A stretch of 64,000 nucleotides of DNA, from assembly GCF_003387475.1 (NCBI RefSeq), contig NZ_QUNO01000004.1:310001-374000 (forward strand), written 5' to 3'. Shown here piece by piece: positions 1 to 7,636 of this stretch. The stretch is from Kutzneria buriramensis (lineage in GTDB: Bacteria > Actinomycetota > Actinomycetes > Mycobacteriales > Pseudonocardiaceae). Below the pieces are notes generated by a model that saw nothing but the letters and a program-made list of their open reading frames with translations, was not told the DNA's origin and did not search any database. A program made the position numbers and the translations under genes. Within the stretch, counting starts at the first letter, position 1. Each line of letters opens with the position of its first letter.

Positions 1-501
1 CGAGTCGAAGGAAACCCAGCCGTCGGTGTTCAGCACGACGGTGAGATAGCGGAATCCGCCGCGGATCTTGTCCGCCGGCATCGTGTAGGTCGTGCCGGGA
101 GTCGCCGACGCGGTCAGGATGCCGTCGGGCTGGTTGCCGCCGGCGCCGCCGTTGGAGAAGTCGCTGCCCCTACTGGACACGAACGTCGTCGATTCGCTGA
201 ACGCGAGTCCGATCTGCTGCGCCGCGTCGCTGGCGCCGGTGAACCGCAGCGTGACCAGGCCGCCGACCTCGCGTCCGAAGTCGAACACCACCGCCGACTG
301 CGCGCCGGTGAGCGTGGTGACGCCGCCGCTGGCGTCCGCTTCCCCGTAGACCCGCAGGACACCGGTCGGCGTGAGCGTTCTCGACGCCGGGGACAGGTTG
401 TAGCGTTCCCAGGGATTACCGGTCGCGGCGTTCGCGGTTGTCGTCGTGAGAAGAAACGTGGCGACAACGCCGACGCCGACCCACAGCGTCGCGGACCTCA
501 T
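1..501 (-). CDS. Secreted alpha-L-rhamnosidase-like glycosidase, N-terminal part (runs off left edge)
   Basis: Reading the minus strand from an ATG at 501, the frame stays open through all 167 codons to base 1, so only the start of a longer protein is present. Residues 1-30 form a Sec signal peptide: a short basic start, a hydrophobic core and a TANAA cleavage region. The following sequence (VVFDFGREVGG, then a beta-rich stretch with SESTTFV and SNGGAGG) resembles the N-terminal beta-sandwich module of secreted bacterial alpha-L-rhamnosidase-like six-hairpin glycosidases. The catalytic (alpha/alpha)6 barrel would lie outside the window, so the activity is inferred from this module alone. The gene is separated from glfT1 by about 157 bp with no recognisable feature. 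Confidence 0.6.
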   Translation of the reverse strand, partial: MRSATLWVGVGVVATFLLTTTTANAATGNPWERYNLSPASRTLTPTGVLRVYGEADASGGVTTLTGAQSAVVFDFGREVGGLVTLRFTGASDAAQQIGLAFSESTTFVSSRGSDFSNGGAGGNQPDGILTASATPGTTYTMPADKIRGGFRYLTVVLNTDGWVSFDS

Positions 502-658
502 CGACCGAAGTTAGCGCAGGTCGAGGGTTCCTCGCGTGCGCCGCACGGGGCGGTGTCACGAAAGGGAAAGGCTTCGATCCGTGTCCGTCGCGGCGGCCGG
601 AACGACCGGTCGTCGGCCGTTCCGGCCCGCGATTAGGCCATTCCGGAACGCGAATCGC

Positions 659-1561
659 TCACTTGCGGTAAAAACGCTCGTGCCGGCCCTGGAGCACCAG
701 CTTCAGCCACTGCGCGAACAGCTTCGGGTCCTTGCGCACGGTCAGGAAGTACAGCCCGAACCGGGCCACCTCCAGCAGGCCGAGCTTGCGCAGGCCCGGC
801 TGAGACAGCAGATAACCGCGGTTGCGGTACGTGTAGTAGCGCTTGACGTCGTTCTCCGGGTCCTGCGCGTGGAACCGGCCGCCCAGCATCGGCTTGAACT
901 CGCCGCTGCCGTTGGGGTGCAGGTACTGGGTGCGCAGGCTGGTGCCGAACGGCAGGCCGCTGCGGACCAGGCGGCGGTGGATCTCGACCTCGTCGCCGCG
1001 GAAGAACAGCCGGTAGTCCGGCACGCCCACCACGTCCAGCGCCTCCGCGCGGAACAGGGCGCCGTTGAACAGCGAGGCGATGCCGGGCAGGAAGTCCTCG
1101 CCCAGCTCGTTGGCGCCGCGCTTCCAGGTCAGGCCCCGGCGCAGCGGGAAGGCCAGCTTCTCCGGGTCCTCGATGTCGGCGACCACCGGCGAGATCGCGG
1201 CCAGCCGGCGCTTGGTCGCCTCCTCGAAGAGGATCTGCAACACGTTCTCGTCGGCCGGGCGGCCGTCGTCGTCGGCCAGCCACACCCAGTCCGCGCCCAG
1301 CGCCAGCGCGTGCAGCATGCCCAGCGCGAAGCCGCCGGCGCCGCCGAGGTTGCGGTGCGAGGTCAGGTAGGTCGTCGGGATCCCGCAGGACTCCACCACG
1401 TCCTTGGCCGGGTGCAGGGGATCGTTGTCCACGACGACCAGGTGGTCGACCGGCTTGGTCTGGGCGGCCATCACCTTCAGCGAGGTGGCCAGCAGCTCCC
1501 GCCGGTTGTGCGTGACGATCACCGCCACGACCGCGCCCTTGGCCAGGCGCCGGGTGCTCAT
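659..1561 (-). CDS. glfT1: Galactofuranosyltransferase GlfT1-like, family 2 glycosyltransferase
   Basis: This 300-residue GT-A glycosyltransferase probably adds the first galactofuranose residues to the decaprenyl-linked unit from which cell-wall galactan is built. It begins with the GT2 core (VAVIVTHNRRELL), has VVVDNDP and the metal-binding WLADDDGRP segment, and retains a later FFRGDEVEIHRR acceptor/catalytic segment. The ATG at 1561 was chosen because it overlaps the wzt stop codon by 4 bases (ATGA), so the longer upstream open frame is only wzt in another frame. The order wzm-wzt-glfT1 matches the M. tuberculosis Rv3783-Rv3781-Rv3782 neighbourhood, which supports a galactan function. Confidence 0.85.
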   Translation of the reverse strand: MSTRRLAKGAVVAVIVTHNRRELLATSLKVMAAQTKPVDHLVVVDNDPLHPAKDVVESCGIPTTYLTSHRNLGGAGGFALGMLHALALGADWVWLADDDGRPADENVLQILFEEATKRRLAAISPVVADIEDPEKLAFPLRRGLTWKRGANELGEDFLPGIASLFNGALFRAEALDVVGVPDYRLFFRGDEVEIHRRLVRSGLPFGTSLRTQYLHPNGSGEFKPMLGGRFHAQDPENDVKRYYTYRNRGYLLSQPGLRKLGLLEVARFGLYFLTVRKDPKLFAQWLKLVLQGRHERFYRK

Positions 1562-2379
1562 GCGCTGTCCCCGTTCGGCAGCACCGGATCGCCGGTCAGG
1601 CCGAGCCGCTCCAGCTGCTCCTGCGACATGTGCTCGAACGGGTCGCGGCCCTTGTACGCCGTGAGCACCTCGCGCAGACCGCCCCGCATCTTCATCTGGC
1701 CATGGTCCATCCAGATGGCGGAGTTGCACAGCTCCATCAGGAACTCGTCGGAGTGCGAGGCGAACACCAGCAGGCCGGACCGCTTGACCAGGTCGTTGAG
1801 CCGGGTCCGGGCCTTCTCCATGAACGCCGCGTCGACCGCGCCGATGCCCTCGTCCAGTATCAGGATCTCCGGGTCGATCGAGGTCACCACGCCCAGCGCC
1901 AGCCGGACCCGCATGCCGGTGGAGTAGGTGCGGATCGGCATCGACAGATAGTTGCCCAGCTCGGAGAAGTCCGCGATGTCGTCCATCCGCTTGTCCATCT
2001 GCTTGCGGGTCATGCCCAGGAACAAGCCGCGGATGATGATGTTCTCGTAGCCCGAGAGCTCCGGGTCCATGCCGACGCCCAGGTCGAACACCGGCGCGAC
2101 CCGGCCGTTGATCTGCGCGGAGCCCCGCGTCGGCTCGTAGATGCCGGCGAGCATGCGCAGCAGCGTGGACTTGCCGGCGCCGTTGTGGCCGACCAGGCCG
2201 ACCCGGTCGCCGTGCTTGAGCGACAGGTTGATGTCGCGCAGCGCCTCGATGATCGGCACCCGGTTCTCGGTGCCGATCCGGCCGCCGGCCTTGCCGAGGA
2301 CCGCCTTCTTCAACGACCGCGTCTTGGCGTCGAAGATGGGGAAGTCGACCGAGGCGTTCCAGACTTCGATGCTGACCAT
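1558..2379 (-). CDS. wzt: ABC transporter ATP-binding protein Wzt, galactan export
   Basis: This 273-residue ATPase subunit energises export of lipid-linked galactan across the membrane together with the Wzm permease. It shows the Walker A motif GHNGAGKST, the ABC signature region RTYSTGMRVRLALG, the Walker B segment EILILDEGIGAVD and the switch His in FASHS. The length is typical of a short Wzt with no C-terminal carbohydrate-binding domain. The start (MVSIEVW, 2379) fits the family, which begins with a short strand and VDFPIFDAKTRSLKKA. It lies 17 bp after wzm and overlaps glfT1 by 4 bp, so the three genes are almost certainly co-transcribed. Confidence 0.9.
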   Translation of the reverse strand: MVSIEVWNASVDFPIFDAKTRSLKKAVLGKAGGRIGTENRVPIIEALRDINLSLKHGDRVGLVGHNGAGKSTLLRMLAGIYEPTRGSAQINGRVAPVFDLGVGMDPELSGYENIIIRGLFLGMTRKQMDKRMDDIADFSELGNYLSMPIRTYSTGMRVRLALGVVTSIDPEILILDEGIGAVDAAFMEKARTRLNDLVKRSGLLVFASHSDEFLMELCNSAIWMDHGQMKMRGGLREVLTAYKGRDPFEHMSQEQLERLGLTGDPVLPNGDSA

Positions 2380-2396
2380 GTTCGGGAAGGCCTCAC

Positions 2397-3326
2397 TCAC
2401 ACCCAGTAGGAAACGCGGGCACGGTAGTTCTTCATGATGACCAGGGCAAGGCCCCAGCCGACGACGGCCATGCCGACGCAGACGATCCAGCTCAGGGCGT
2501 CCACCGACTGACCGATCAGCGGGGCGCGCATCACCTGGATCAGGTGGTAGAGCGGGTTCCAGTTCAACACCGACTGGGCCAGGTCCTTCTGCTTGGTCAG
2601 GGTGTCCGTCGTCCACACGATCGGCGTCGCGTAGAAGAGCAGCTGGATGATGGCGTTGATGACCTGCGGGATGTCCCGGTAGCGGGTGCTGATGATGCCC
2701 AGCAGCATCGCCACCCAGCCGCCGTTGACCGCCACCAGCAGGAAGCCGGGCACGACCAGGAAGAACGTCCAGCCCAGGCCGGGCTGATGGGTACCGCTGC
2801 CGTCCGCGGACATCGTGTACTCGTGCGAGATGCTGGTGAAGAAGACCGCCGCCACCAGCACGTAGACGATGAGGTTGTGCGCCAGCAGCAGGGTCTGGCG
2901 CCAGACCGTGCGCAGCACGTACACCGAGAGCGGCGCGGGCAGGTGCTTGATCAGGCCCTCGTTGGTGATGAAGGTCTGCAATCCCTCGGTCAGGCAGCCG
3001 CTCAGGAAGTTCCAGACGATGAAGCCGACCGTCACGAACGGCAGGAACGTCGGCACGTCCACGTTCAGGATCAGGGCGTACAGCAGGCCCGTGCCCAGCG
3101 CGGTGACGCCCATGCCGATGGTGATCCACAGCGGTCCCAGCACCGAGCGGCGGTAGCGCTGCTTGATGTCCTGCCAGCCGAGGTGGGCCCACAGCTGCCG
3201 GTTGGCGAAACCGACGCGGAGATCCGCGAAGGCGCGTGACCAGCTGCGGGTGGAGGGCGCCAGCGGCTCCACGGGGCGGTCGATGGTGCTTGAGGGATGC
3301 ACGAGGAACGAGGGTACCGGCGTCAT
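2397..3326 (-). CDS. wzm: ABC transporter permease Wzm, galactan export
   Basis: This 309-residue ABC-2-type permease is the membrane half of the Wzm-Wzt exporter. After about 60 cytoplasmic residues with the amphipathic IKQRYRRSVLGPLWIT segment typical of polysaccharide permeases, six hydrophobic helices follow, and the protein ends with the short basic tail NYRARVSYWV. The ATG at 3326 gives the expected length; the much longer upstream open frame is noncoding read-through of bpa in another frame. The gene starts 56 bp after bpa and precedes wzt by 17 bp. Confidence 0.88.
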   Translation of the reverse strand: MTPVPSFLVHPSSTIDRPVEPLAPSTRSWSRAFADLRVGFANRQLWAHLGWQDIKQRYRRSVLGPLWITIGMGVTALGTGLLYALILNVDVPTFLPFVTVGFIVWNFLSGCLTEGLQTFITNEGLIKHLPAPLSVYVLRTVWRQTLLLAHNLIVYVLVAAVFFTSISHEYTMSADGSGTHQPGLGWTFFLVVPGFLLVAVNGGWVAMLLGIISTRYRDIPQVINAIIQLLFYATPIVWTTDTLTKQKDLAQSVLNWNPLYHLIQVMRAPLIGQSVDALSWIVCVGMAVVGWGLALVIMKNYRARVSYWV

Positions 3327-3382
3327 TCCGTGGTGTTGCGCCTGGGCGGTTGCACCTCGAGAACGACGCCGGACCATTCCGA

Positions 3383-3940
3383 CTAAAGGTATTGGCCGCT
3401 GCCCCGGACCTGCTGCTGGTCGGCGTCCCCGCCGCCGAGGCCCGGCGGCAGCGCGCGCCCGCGCATCTGCTCCAGCTGCACCCGGGCCGCCATCTGCTGC
3501 GCGAACAGGGCGGTCTGGATGCCGTGGAACAGGCCCTCCAGCCAGCCCACCAGCTGGGCCTGGGCGATGCGCAGCTCGGCGTCGGACGGCGTCGAGTCGT
3601 CCGTGAACGGCAGCGACAGCCGCTCCAGCTCGTCCCGCAACTCCGGCGCCAGGCCGTCCTCCAGCTCCGTGATGGAGGCCTTGTGGATCTCCCGCAACCG
3701 ATTCCGGGAGGCGTCGTCCAGCGGGGCCGCCCGCACCTCCTCGAGCAGCTGCTTGATCATCGTGCCGATCCGCATCACCTTGGCGGGCTGCTCCACCAGG
3801 CCGCTCACGTCCTGGCCGCCGGCCTCCGCCTCGTCGGCAGACGGCACCCGCGCGGAGCCGAGCTGAGCTCCGTCCGGGCCCACCACCACGATGTGCTGCG
3901 GGCCGGTGCCGTTGGAGTCGCTGTCGTTGGGCGCTGTCAT
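3383..3940 (-). CDS. bpa: Bacterial proteasome activator Bpa/PafE
   Basis: This 185-residue protein matches the ATP-independent proteasome activator family (DUF2587; M. tuberculosis Rv3780). It has an acidic, low-complexity N-terminus, a central helical core starting with KVMRIGTMIKQLLEEV and containing ITELEDGLAPELRDEL, then AQLVGWLEGLFHGIQTALF. Its C-terminus ends in GQYL, the tail that docks in the 20S proteasome alpha-ring pockets. The family forms dodecameric rings that open the proteasome gate to damaged or unfolded proteins. The gene is divergent from the aminotransferase-like gene at 4000 and heads the galactan-export genes. In M. tuberculosis I recall a large membrane glycosyltransferase gene (Rv3779) between the two, which is absent here. 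Confidence 0.9.
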   Translation of the reverse strand: MTAPNDSDSNGTGPQHIVVVGPDGAQLGSARVPSADEAEAGGQDVSGLVEQPAKVMRIGTMIKQLLEEVRAAPLDDASRNRLREIHKASITELEDGLAPELRDELERLSLPFTDDSTPSDAELRIAQAQLVGWLEGLFHGIQTALFAQQMAARVQLEQMRGRALPPGLGGGDADQQQVRGSGQYL

Positions 3941-3986
3941 ACCTCCATCCTGGCACCCGGGAGTGCCGCTTCGCTGCGCGCTCGCC

Positions 3987-3992
3987 TACGGT
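3987..3992 (+). promoter_or_regulatory. -10 box of a probable leaderless promoter
   Basis: TACGGT lies 7 nt before the ATG at 4000 with no ribosome-binding site between them, which fits leaderless transcription. No clear -35 element was seen. Confidence 0.4.
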
Positions 3993-3999
3993 GTGTGCC

Positions 4000-5199
4000 A
4001 TGGCGTTCGACGTCGCTCGGGTCCGTGGGCTGTTCCCCGCTCTCGGCGACGGCTGGGTGCACCTCGACTCGCCGGCGGGCATGCAGGTGCCCGAGCAGGT
4101 CGCGACCGCCGTTTCCACCGCGCTGCGGGCCCCGGTCTCCGGACCGGGCGGCATCTTCCCGGCGTCGCAGCGGGCGGAGGCGATCGTGGACGCGGCCCGG
4201 CGGGCCGTCGCGGACCTGGTCGGGGCCGAGCCGGCGGGCGTGGTGCTGGGCACCAGCTCGGCCGTGCTGCTGCAACGGCTGGCCGACGCGCTCGGCGACG
4301 GCTGGCTGCTCGGTGACGAGGTCGTGGTGTCCCGGTTGGACCATCCGGCCAACGTGTCGCCCTGGCAGCGGGCCGCGCAGCGCTCCGGCGGCACGGTCCG
4401 CTGGGCGGAGATCGACATCGAGACCTGCGAGCTGCCCGCGTGGCAGTACGACGAGCTGGTCTCCGCGCGGACGAAGGTCGTGGCCATCACGGCGGCGTCC
4501 GGCGCGGTCGGCACCCGGCCCGACCTGGGCAAGATCGCCGAGACCGCGCACAACGCCGGCGCGCTGGTCGTGGTGGACGCCTCCTCGGCCGCCCCGTTCA
4601 TGCCGCTGGACATCGTCGCCATGGGCGCGGACGTCGTCGTCGTGTCGGCCAACGCCTGGGGCGGGCCGCCGGTAGGCGCGCTGGTGTTCCGCGACGCCAA
4701 GCTGCTGGACCGGCTGCCGTCGGTCGCGCTGGAGGCCGGCGCCCGCGGTCCGGAACGCCTGGAGCTGGGGCCGCACCCGTATCCGCTGCTGGCCGGGCTG
4801 GTCGCCTCGGTGGACTACCTCGCCGCGCTGGACGACGCCGCCGTCGGGCCGCGCCGGGAGCGGCTGATGAGCTCGCTCGGGTCCGTGAAGTCCTACCAGG
4901 CCGGGCTGCTCGCGCACCTGATCAACGAACTGCGCTGGTCCCGCAACGCGATGGTGATCGGCGACGCCATGCGCCGCGTGCCGTCGCTGGCCTTCACCGT
5001 GGCCGGCGTGAAGGCCGTCGAGGCGGTGGAGCACCTGGCCGAACGCGGCGTGTGCGCCTTCGCCGACCCCGGCCAGAACGGTGTGTTCTCCGTTCTCGGC
5101 GTCGGCGAGATCGGGGGTGCGGTGCGCATCGGGTTGGCGCACTACACCAACCAGATGGAGGTCGACCAGCTGATCCGCGCGCTGGCCGACCTTGGATGA
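4000..5199 (+). CDS. Class V aminotransferase-fold protein (cysteine desulfurase-like) lacking the PLP lysine
   Basis: This 399-residue protein has the fold and length of cysteine desulfurase/aminotransferase V enzymes and corresponds to M. tuberculosis Rv3778c by sequence style and position. Recognisable segments are SRLDHPANVSPW (residues 111-122) and the strand VVVDASSAAPF with Asp193. At the position where active enzymes have SxHKxxGPxG it reads SANAWGGPP (residues 216-224), so the Schiff-base lysine is missing, as is the usual Gln/His after Asp193. It may be a non-catalytic or differently acting member. The ATG at 4000 is preferred over GTG 3991 because of the promoter spacing. The downstream methyltransferase overlaps its stop. 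Confidence 0.75.
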   Translation: MAFDVARVRGLFPALGDGWVHLDSPAGMQVPEQVATAVSTALRAPVSGPGGIFPASQRAEAIVDAARRAVADLVGAEPAGVVLGTSSAVLLQRLADALGDGWLLGDEVVVSRLDHPANVSPWQRAAQRSGGTVRWAEIDIETCELPAWQYDELVSARTKVVAITAASGAVGTRPDLGKIAETAHNAGALVVVDASSAAPFMPLDIVAMGADVVVVSANAWGGPPVGALVFRDAKLLDRLPSVALEAGARGPERLELGPHPYPLLAGLVASVDYLAALDDAAVGPRRERLMSSLGSVKSYQAGLLAHLINELRWSRNAMVIGDAMRRVPSLAFTVAGVKAVEAVEHLAERGVCAFADPGQNGVFSVLGVGEIGGAVRIGLAHYTNQMEVDQLIRALADLG

Positions 5200-5821
5200 C
5201 CGCGCGCTGGCCGACGTCGCGGCCTGGATCCGGCTGACGCCGCTGCTCACCGAGTACCTGCCGCACACCGCCCGTGACCTGCGGCCGTCCGGTCTGACCG
5301 TGCTGCTCGACGAGGTGCTGCTCGGCGCCCGCAGCGTGCTGGTCGAGTGCGGCTGCGGCACCACCTCCGTGCTCATCGCGCGGCTGCTGCACCGTCGCGG
5401 CTTCGGGCACCTGCTGTCGCTCGAACACGACGAACGGCAGGCCGCCTTCGTCGCGAGTCAGCTGCGGCGCGAGGGTCTCGGGCATGTGGCTCGCGTCGTG
5501 CACGTGCCCCTGACGCAGCATCCCGCCGCCATCGGCAAGGCCGGCTGGTACGCGCCCGAGGTCGTGCACGACGAGGTGTCGGAGTACGTGGACCGGTTCG
5601 GGCTCGTCGACCTGCTGCTGGTCGACGGCCCGTCCGGCGACGATCTCATCCGCTATCCGGCGATGCCGGTGTTCCACGGCGTGCTGGCGCCCGGCGCCGC
5701 CGTGCTGCTCGACGACGTCGGGCGCCCCGGCGAGCTGACCGTCATGGACCGGTGGCGGCGGGAGTTCGCGCTGCGCTTCCGTACCCAGGACTCGATCGGC
5801 TACGCCCTGCTCACGCCGTGA
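5192..5821 (+). CDS. Class I SAM-dependent methyltransferase-like protein
   Basis: This is a 209-residue protein if the TTG at 5192 is the start, which overlaps the preceding stop by 8 bp and suggests translational coupling. The Rossmann motif I is VECGCGTTSVLIARLL, followed by an acidic strand end (LSLEHDERQ) and LLLVDGPSGDD. This resembles small methyltransferases that act on polar substrates, but the substrate cannot be deduced. No in-frame ATG is available near the N-terminus, so the start is uncertain. Its 3' end overlaps the convergent quinone oxidoreductase gene by 11 bp. Confidence 0.65.
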   Translation: MDDRALADVAAWIRLTPLLTEYLPHTARDLRPSGLTVLLDEVLLGARSVLVECGCGTTSVLIARLLHRRGFGHLLSLEHDERQAAFVASQLRREGLGHVARVVHVPLTQHPAAIGKAGWYAPEVVHDEVSEYVDRFGLVDLLLVDGPSGDDLIRYPAMPVFHGVLAPGAAVLLDDVGRPGELTVMDRWRREFALRFRTQDSIGYALLTP

Positions 5822-6797
5822 GCACCACCTTGCCGAACACGTCCGACGCCTCCAGCGCCCGGTGCGCCTCCGCGGCCTGCGCCATCGGCAGCGTCCGGCC
5901 GATGATCGGCTGGACCCTGCCGGTCTCGACCAGTGGCCAGAGCCGTTCGCGGACGTCCGCGATGATGTCGGCCTTGCCACCCTTGCCGCTGACCGGGCGG
6001 GCCCGCAGGCCGGCCGAGTAGACGCCGCCGCGCTTGGCCAGCAGCGCGCCGATGTTCAGCTCCGCCTTCACACCGCCCTGGAACCCGATGATCACCACGC
6101 GGCCGTCCATCGCCAACACGTCGATGTTGCGGGCCAGGTAGGACGCGCCCATGTTGTCCAGCACCACGTCCGCGCCGTGGCCGTCGGTCGCCTCGCGGAC
6201 CTCCTTCACGAAGTCCTGGCTCTTGTAGTTGACGGTGATGTCCGCGCCCAGCTCCCGGCACTTGTCCAGGCGTTCCTGCGAGCCGGCCGTGACCGCCACG
6301 GTGGCGCCCAGCGCCTTGCCGATCTGGATCGCACACGTGCCGATGCCGCCCGCGCCGCCGTGCACCAGCAGCACGTCACCGCCGGTCAGGCCAGCCGTCT
6401 GCACCACGGTCGACCACACCGTGCACACGACCTCCGGCAGGCCGGCGGCTTCGATGAGGTTGACGCCCTTCGGCAACGGCAGCAGCTGTCCCGCCGGCAC
6501 CGCCACCTTCTCCGCGTAGCCGCCGCCCGCCAGCAGCGCGCACACCTGGTCGCCGACGTTCCAGCCGGTCACGCCGTCGCCGAGCGCGGCGACCGTGCCC
6601 GAGCACTCCAGCCCCAGGATCTCCGACGCGCCGGGCGGCGGCGGGTAGAACCCCTGGCGCTGCAACAGATCCGCCCGGTTCACCGCCGTCGCGGCGACAT
6701 CCACCAGCACCTCGCCCGGGCCCGGTGCGGGATCCGGCGCCTCCGCCCATTCGAGCACCTCCGGGCCACCCGGCTGCCTGATCGTGATCGCGTGCAT
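5811..6797 (-). CDS. NAD(P)H:quinone oxidoreductase, zinc-independent MDR family
   Basis: This 328-residue medium-chain dehydrogenase/reductase is of the quinone-oxidoreductase/PIG3 type. The N-terminal GroES-like domain contains VNRADLLQRQGFYPPP and GLECSGTV. The nucleotide-binding Rossmann fold shows VHGGAGGIGTCAIQIGKALGA, with the basic/Ser pattern typical of NADPH binding. No structural-zinc cysteine cluster is visible. The family reduces quinones and alkenals in the cytosol. The ATG at 6797 gives the normal family length (MHAITIRQPGGPEVLEW). Its position near bpa matches Rv3777. Confidence 0.88.
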   Translation of the reverse strand: MHAITIRQPGGPEVLEWAEAPDPAPGPGEVLVDVAATAVNRADLLQRQGFYPPPPGASEILGLECSGTVAALGDGVTGWNVGDQVCALLAGGGYAEKVAVPAGQLLPLPKGVNLIEAAGLPEVVCTVWSTVVQTAGLTGGDVLLVHGGAGGIGTCAIQIGKALGATVAVTAGSQERLDKCRELGADITVNYKSQDFVKEVREATDGHGADVVLDNMGASYLARNIDVLAMDGRVVIIGFQGGVKAELNIGALLAKRGGVYSAGLRARPVSGKGGKADIIADVRERLWPLVETGRVQPIIGRTLPMAQAAEAHRALEASDVFGKVVLTA

Positions 6798-6851
6798 GGG
6801 TTCGACCGTAATCCGCTGGCCGGGCCGACGCCTCGCGGGCACCATTCCGTC

Positions 6852-7490
6852 ATGGAGCCTTGGCCACTGCGGAACCTGGTGCTGCGCACCCAGCGACTCG
6901 AACTCCGCCCGGACGACGACTTCGGCCTGTACCAGCTCATCGAGGTCGCCCGGGCCGGTGTGCACCCGCCCGAGTACATGCCGTTCTCCGTGCCGTGGAC
7001 CGACGTGCCCGACGAGCGGCTGGGCCTGGAGAACCTCCGGTACTACTGGTCGGAGCGGGCGCGGCTGCGTCCGGACGACTGGCACCTGCACTTCCTGGTT
7101 CGCTTGGACGGCAAGGTGATCGGCGAGCAGGGCATGATGGCCAGCAACTTCGCCGTCACCCGCGAGGTCAGCACCGGCTCCTGGCTCGGGCGGGAGTTCC
7201 AGGGCCACGGCTACGGCACCGAGATGCGCGCCGCCGTCCTGGCCTTCGCCTTCGACCACCTCGGCGCCGTGCAGGCCCGGACCTCCGCCTACGTCGACAA
7301 CGCCGCCTCGCTGGCAGTAAGCCGTTCCCTCGGCTACGTCGACGACGGCACCCTGCGGGGCAGCCGACGCGGCGAACCAGCGGTGCAGTTGCGCATGCTC
7401 CTCACCGCCGACCGCTTCGCCGCCCATCGCCCCCACTGGAAACTCGCGGTGGACGGCGCCGACTCCTGCTTGCCCCTGCTGATCGCCTGA
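6852..7490 (+). CDS. GNAT family N-acetyltransferase
   Basis: This 212-residue protein is related to the ribosomal-protein-alanine acetyltransferase (RimJ/RimL) branch of GNAT. It has LRTQRLELRP at the N-terminus, the acetyl-CoA-binding loop region LGREFQGHGYGTEM (the QGxGxGxE-type loop), and the C-terminal NAASLAVSRSLGYVDDG segment typical of the fold. The substrate is not predictable. The ATG at 6852 was selected from the GNAT-like start MEPWPLRNLVLRT. It is divergent from the quinone oxidoreductase gene, with about 54 bp between the two starts. Confidence 0.8.
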   Translation: MEPWPLRNLVLRTQRLELRPDDDFGLYQLIEVARAGVHPPEYMPFSVPWTDVPDERLGLENLRYYWSERARLRPDDWHLHFLVRLDGKVIGEQGMMASNFAVTREVSTGSWLGREFQGHGYGTEMRAAVLAFAFDHLGAVQARTSAYVDNAASLAVSRSLGYVDDGTLRGSRRGEPAVQLRMLLTADRFAAHRPHWKLAVDGADSCLPLLIA

Positions 7491-7589
7491 CCCACGCGCC
7501 AAGTCGCAACCAGCACCACGACAGCCCCCACCCTGTCCCGGGGGGCGACCCCGAGGCCAGCCTATCGGTCCGGGGTGCCCGCGATGGGC

Positions 7590-7630
7590 GGCGAAGATCC
7601 AGATGTGGACAACTCGGGCCCTGTGGACAA
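7590..7630 (-). repeat. 41-bp repeat with two DnaA-box-like sequences, copy 1 (minus orientation)
   Basis: Read on the minus strand, this element has two TTGTCCACA boxes separated by 9 bp (plus-strand 7622-7630 and 7604-7612), then TCTGGATCTTCGCC. A second copy at 44478-44518 on the plus strand matches at 39 of 41 positions. Both copies lie between convergent genes. TTGTCCACA matches the actinobacterial DnaA box consensus. Confidence 0.7.
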
Positions 7631-7636
7631 CCGGTG

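Noticed and set aside
536-1927. Long plus-strand open frame opposite glfT1 and wzt
   Set aside because: It is antisense to two well-supported genes; the composition is repetitive Arg/Ala/Val and matches no family, the usual shadow of GC-rich third positions.
3327-4700. Upstream extension of the wzm frame to 767 residues
   Set aside because: The extra part overlaps bpa and the aminotransferase-like gene in other frames and has no membrane or transporter character; ATG 3326 gives a normal permease.
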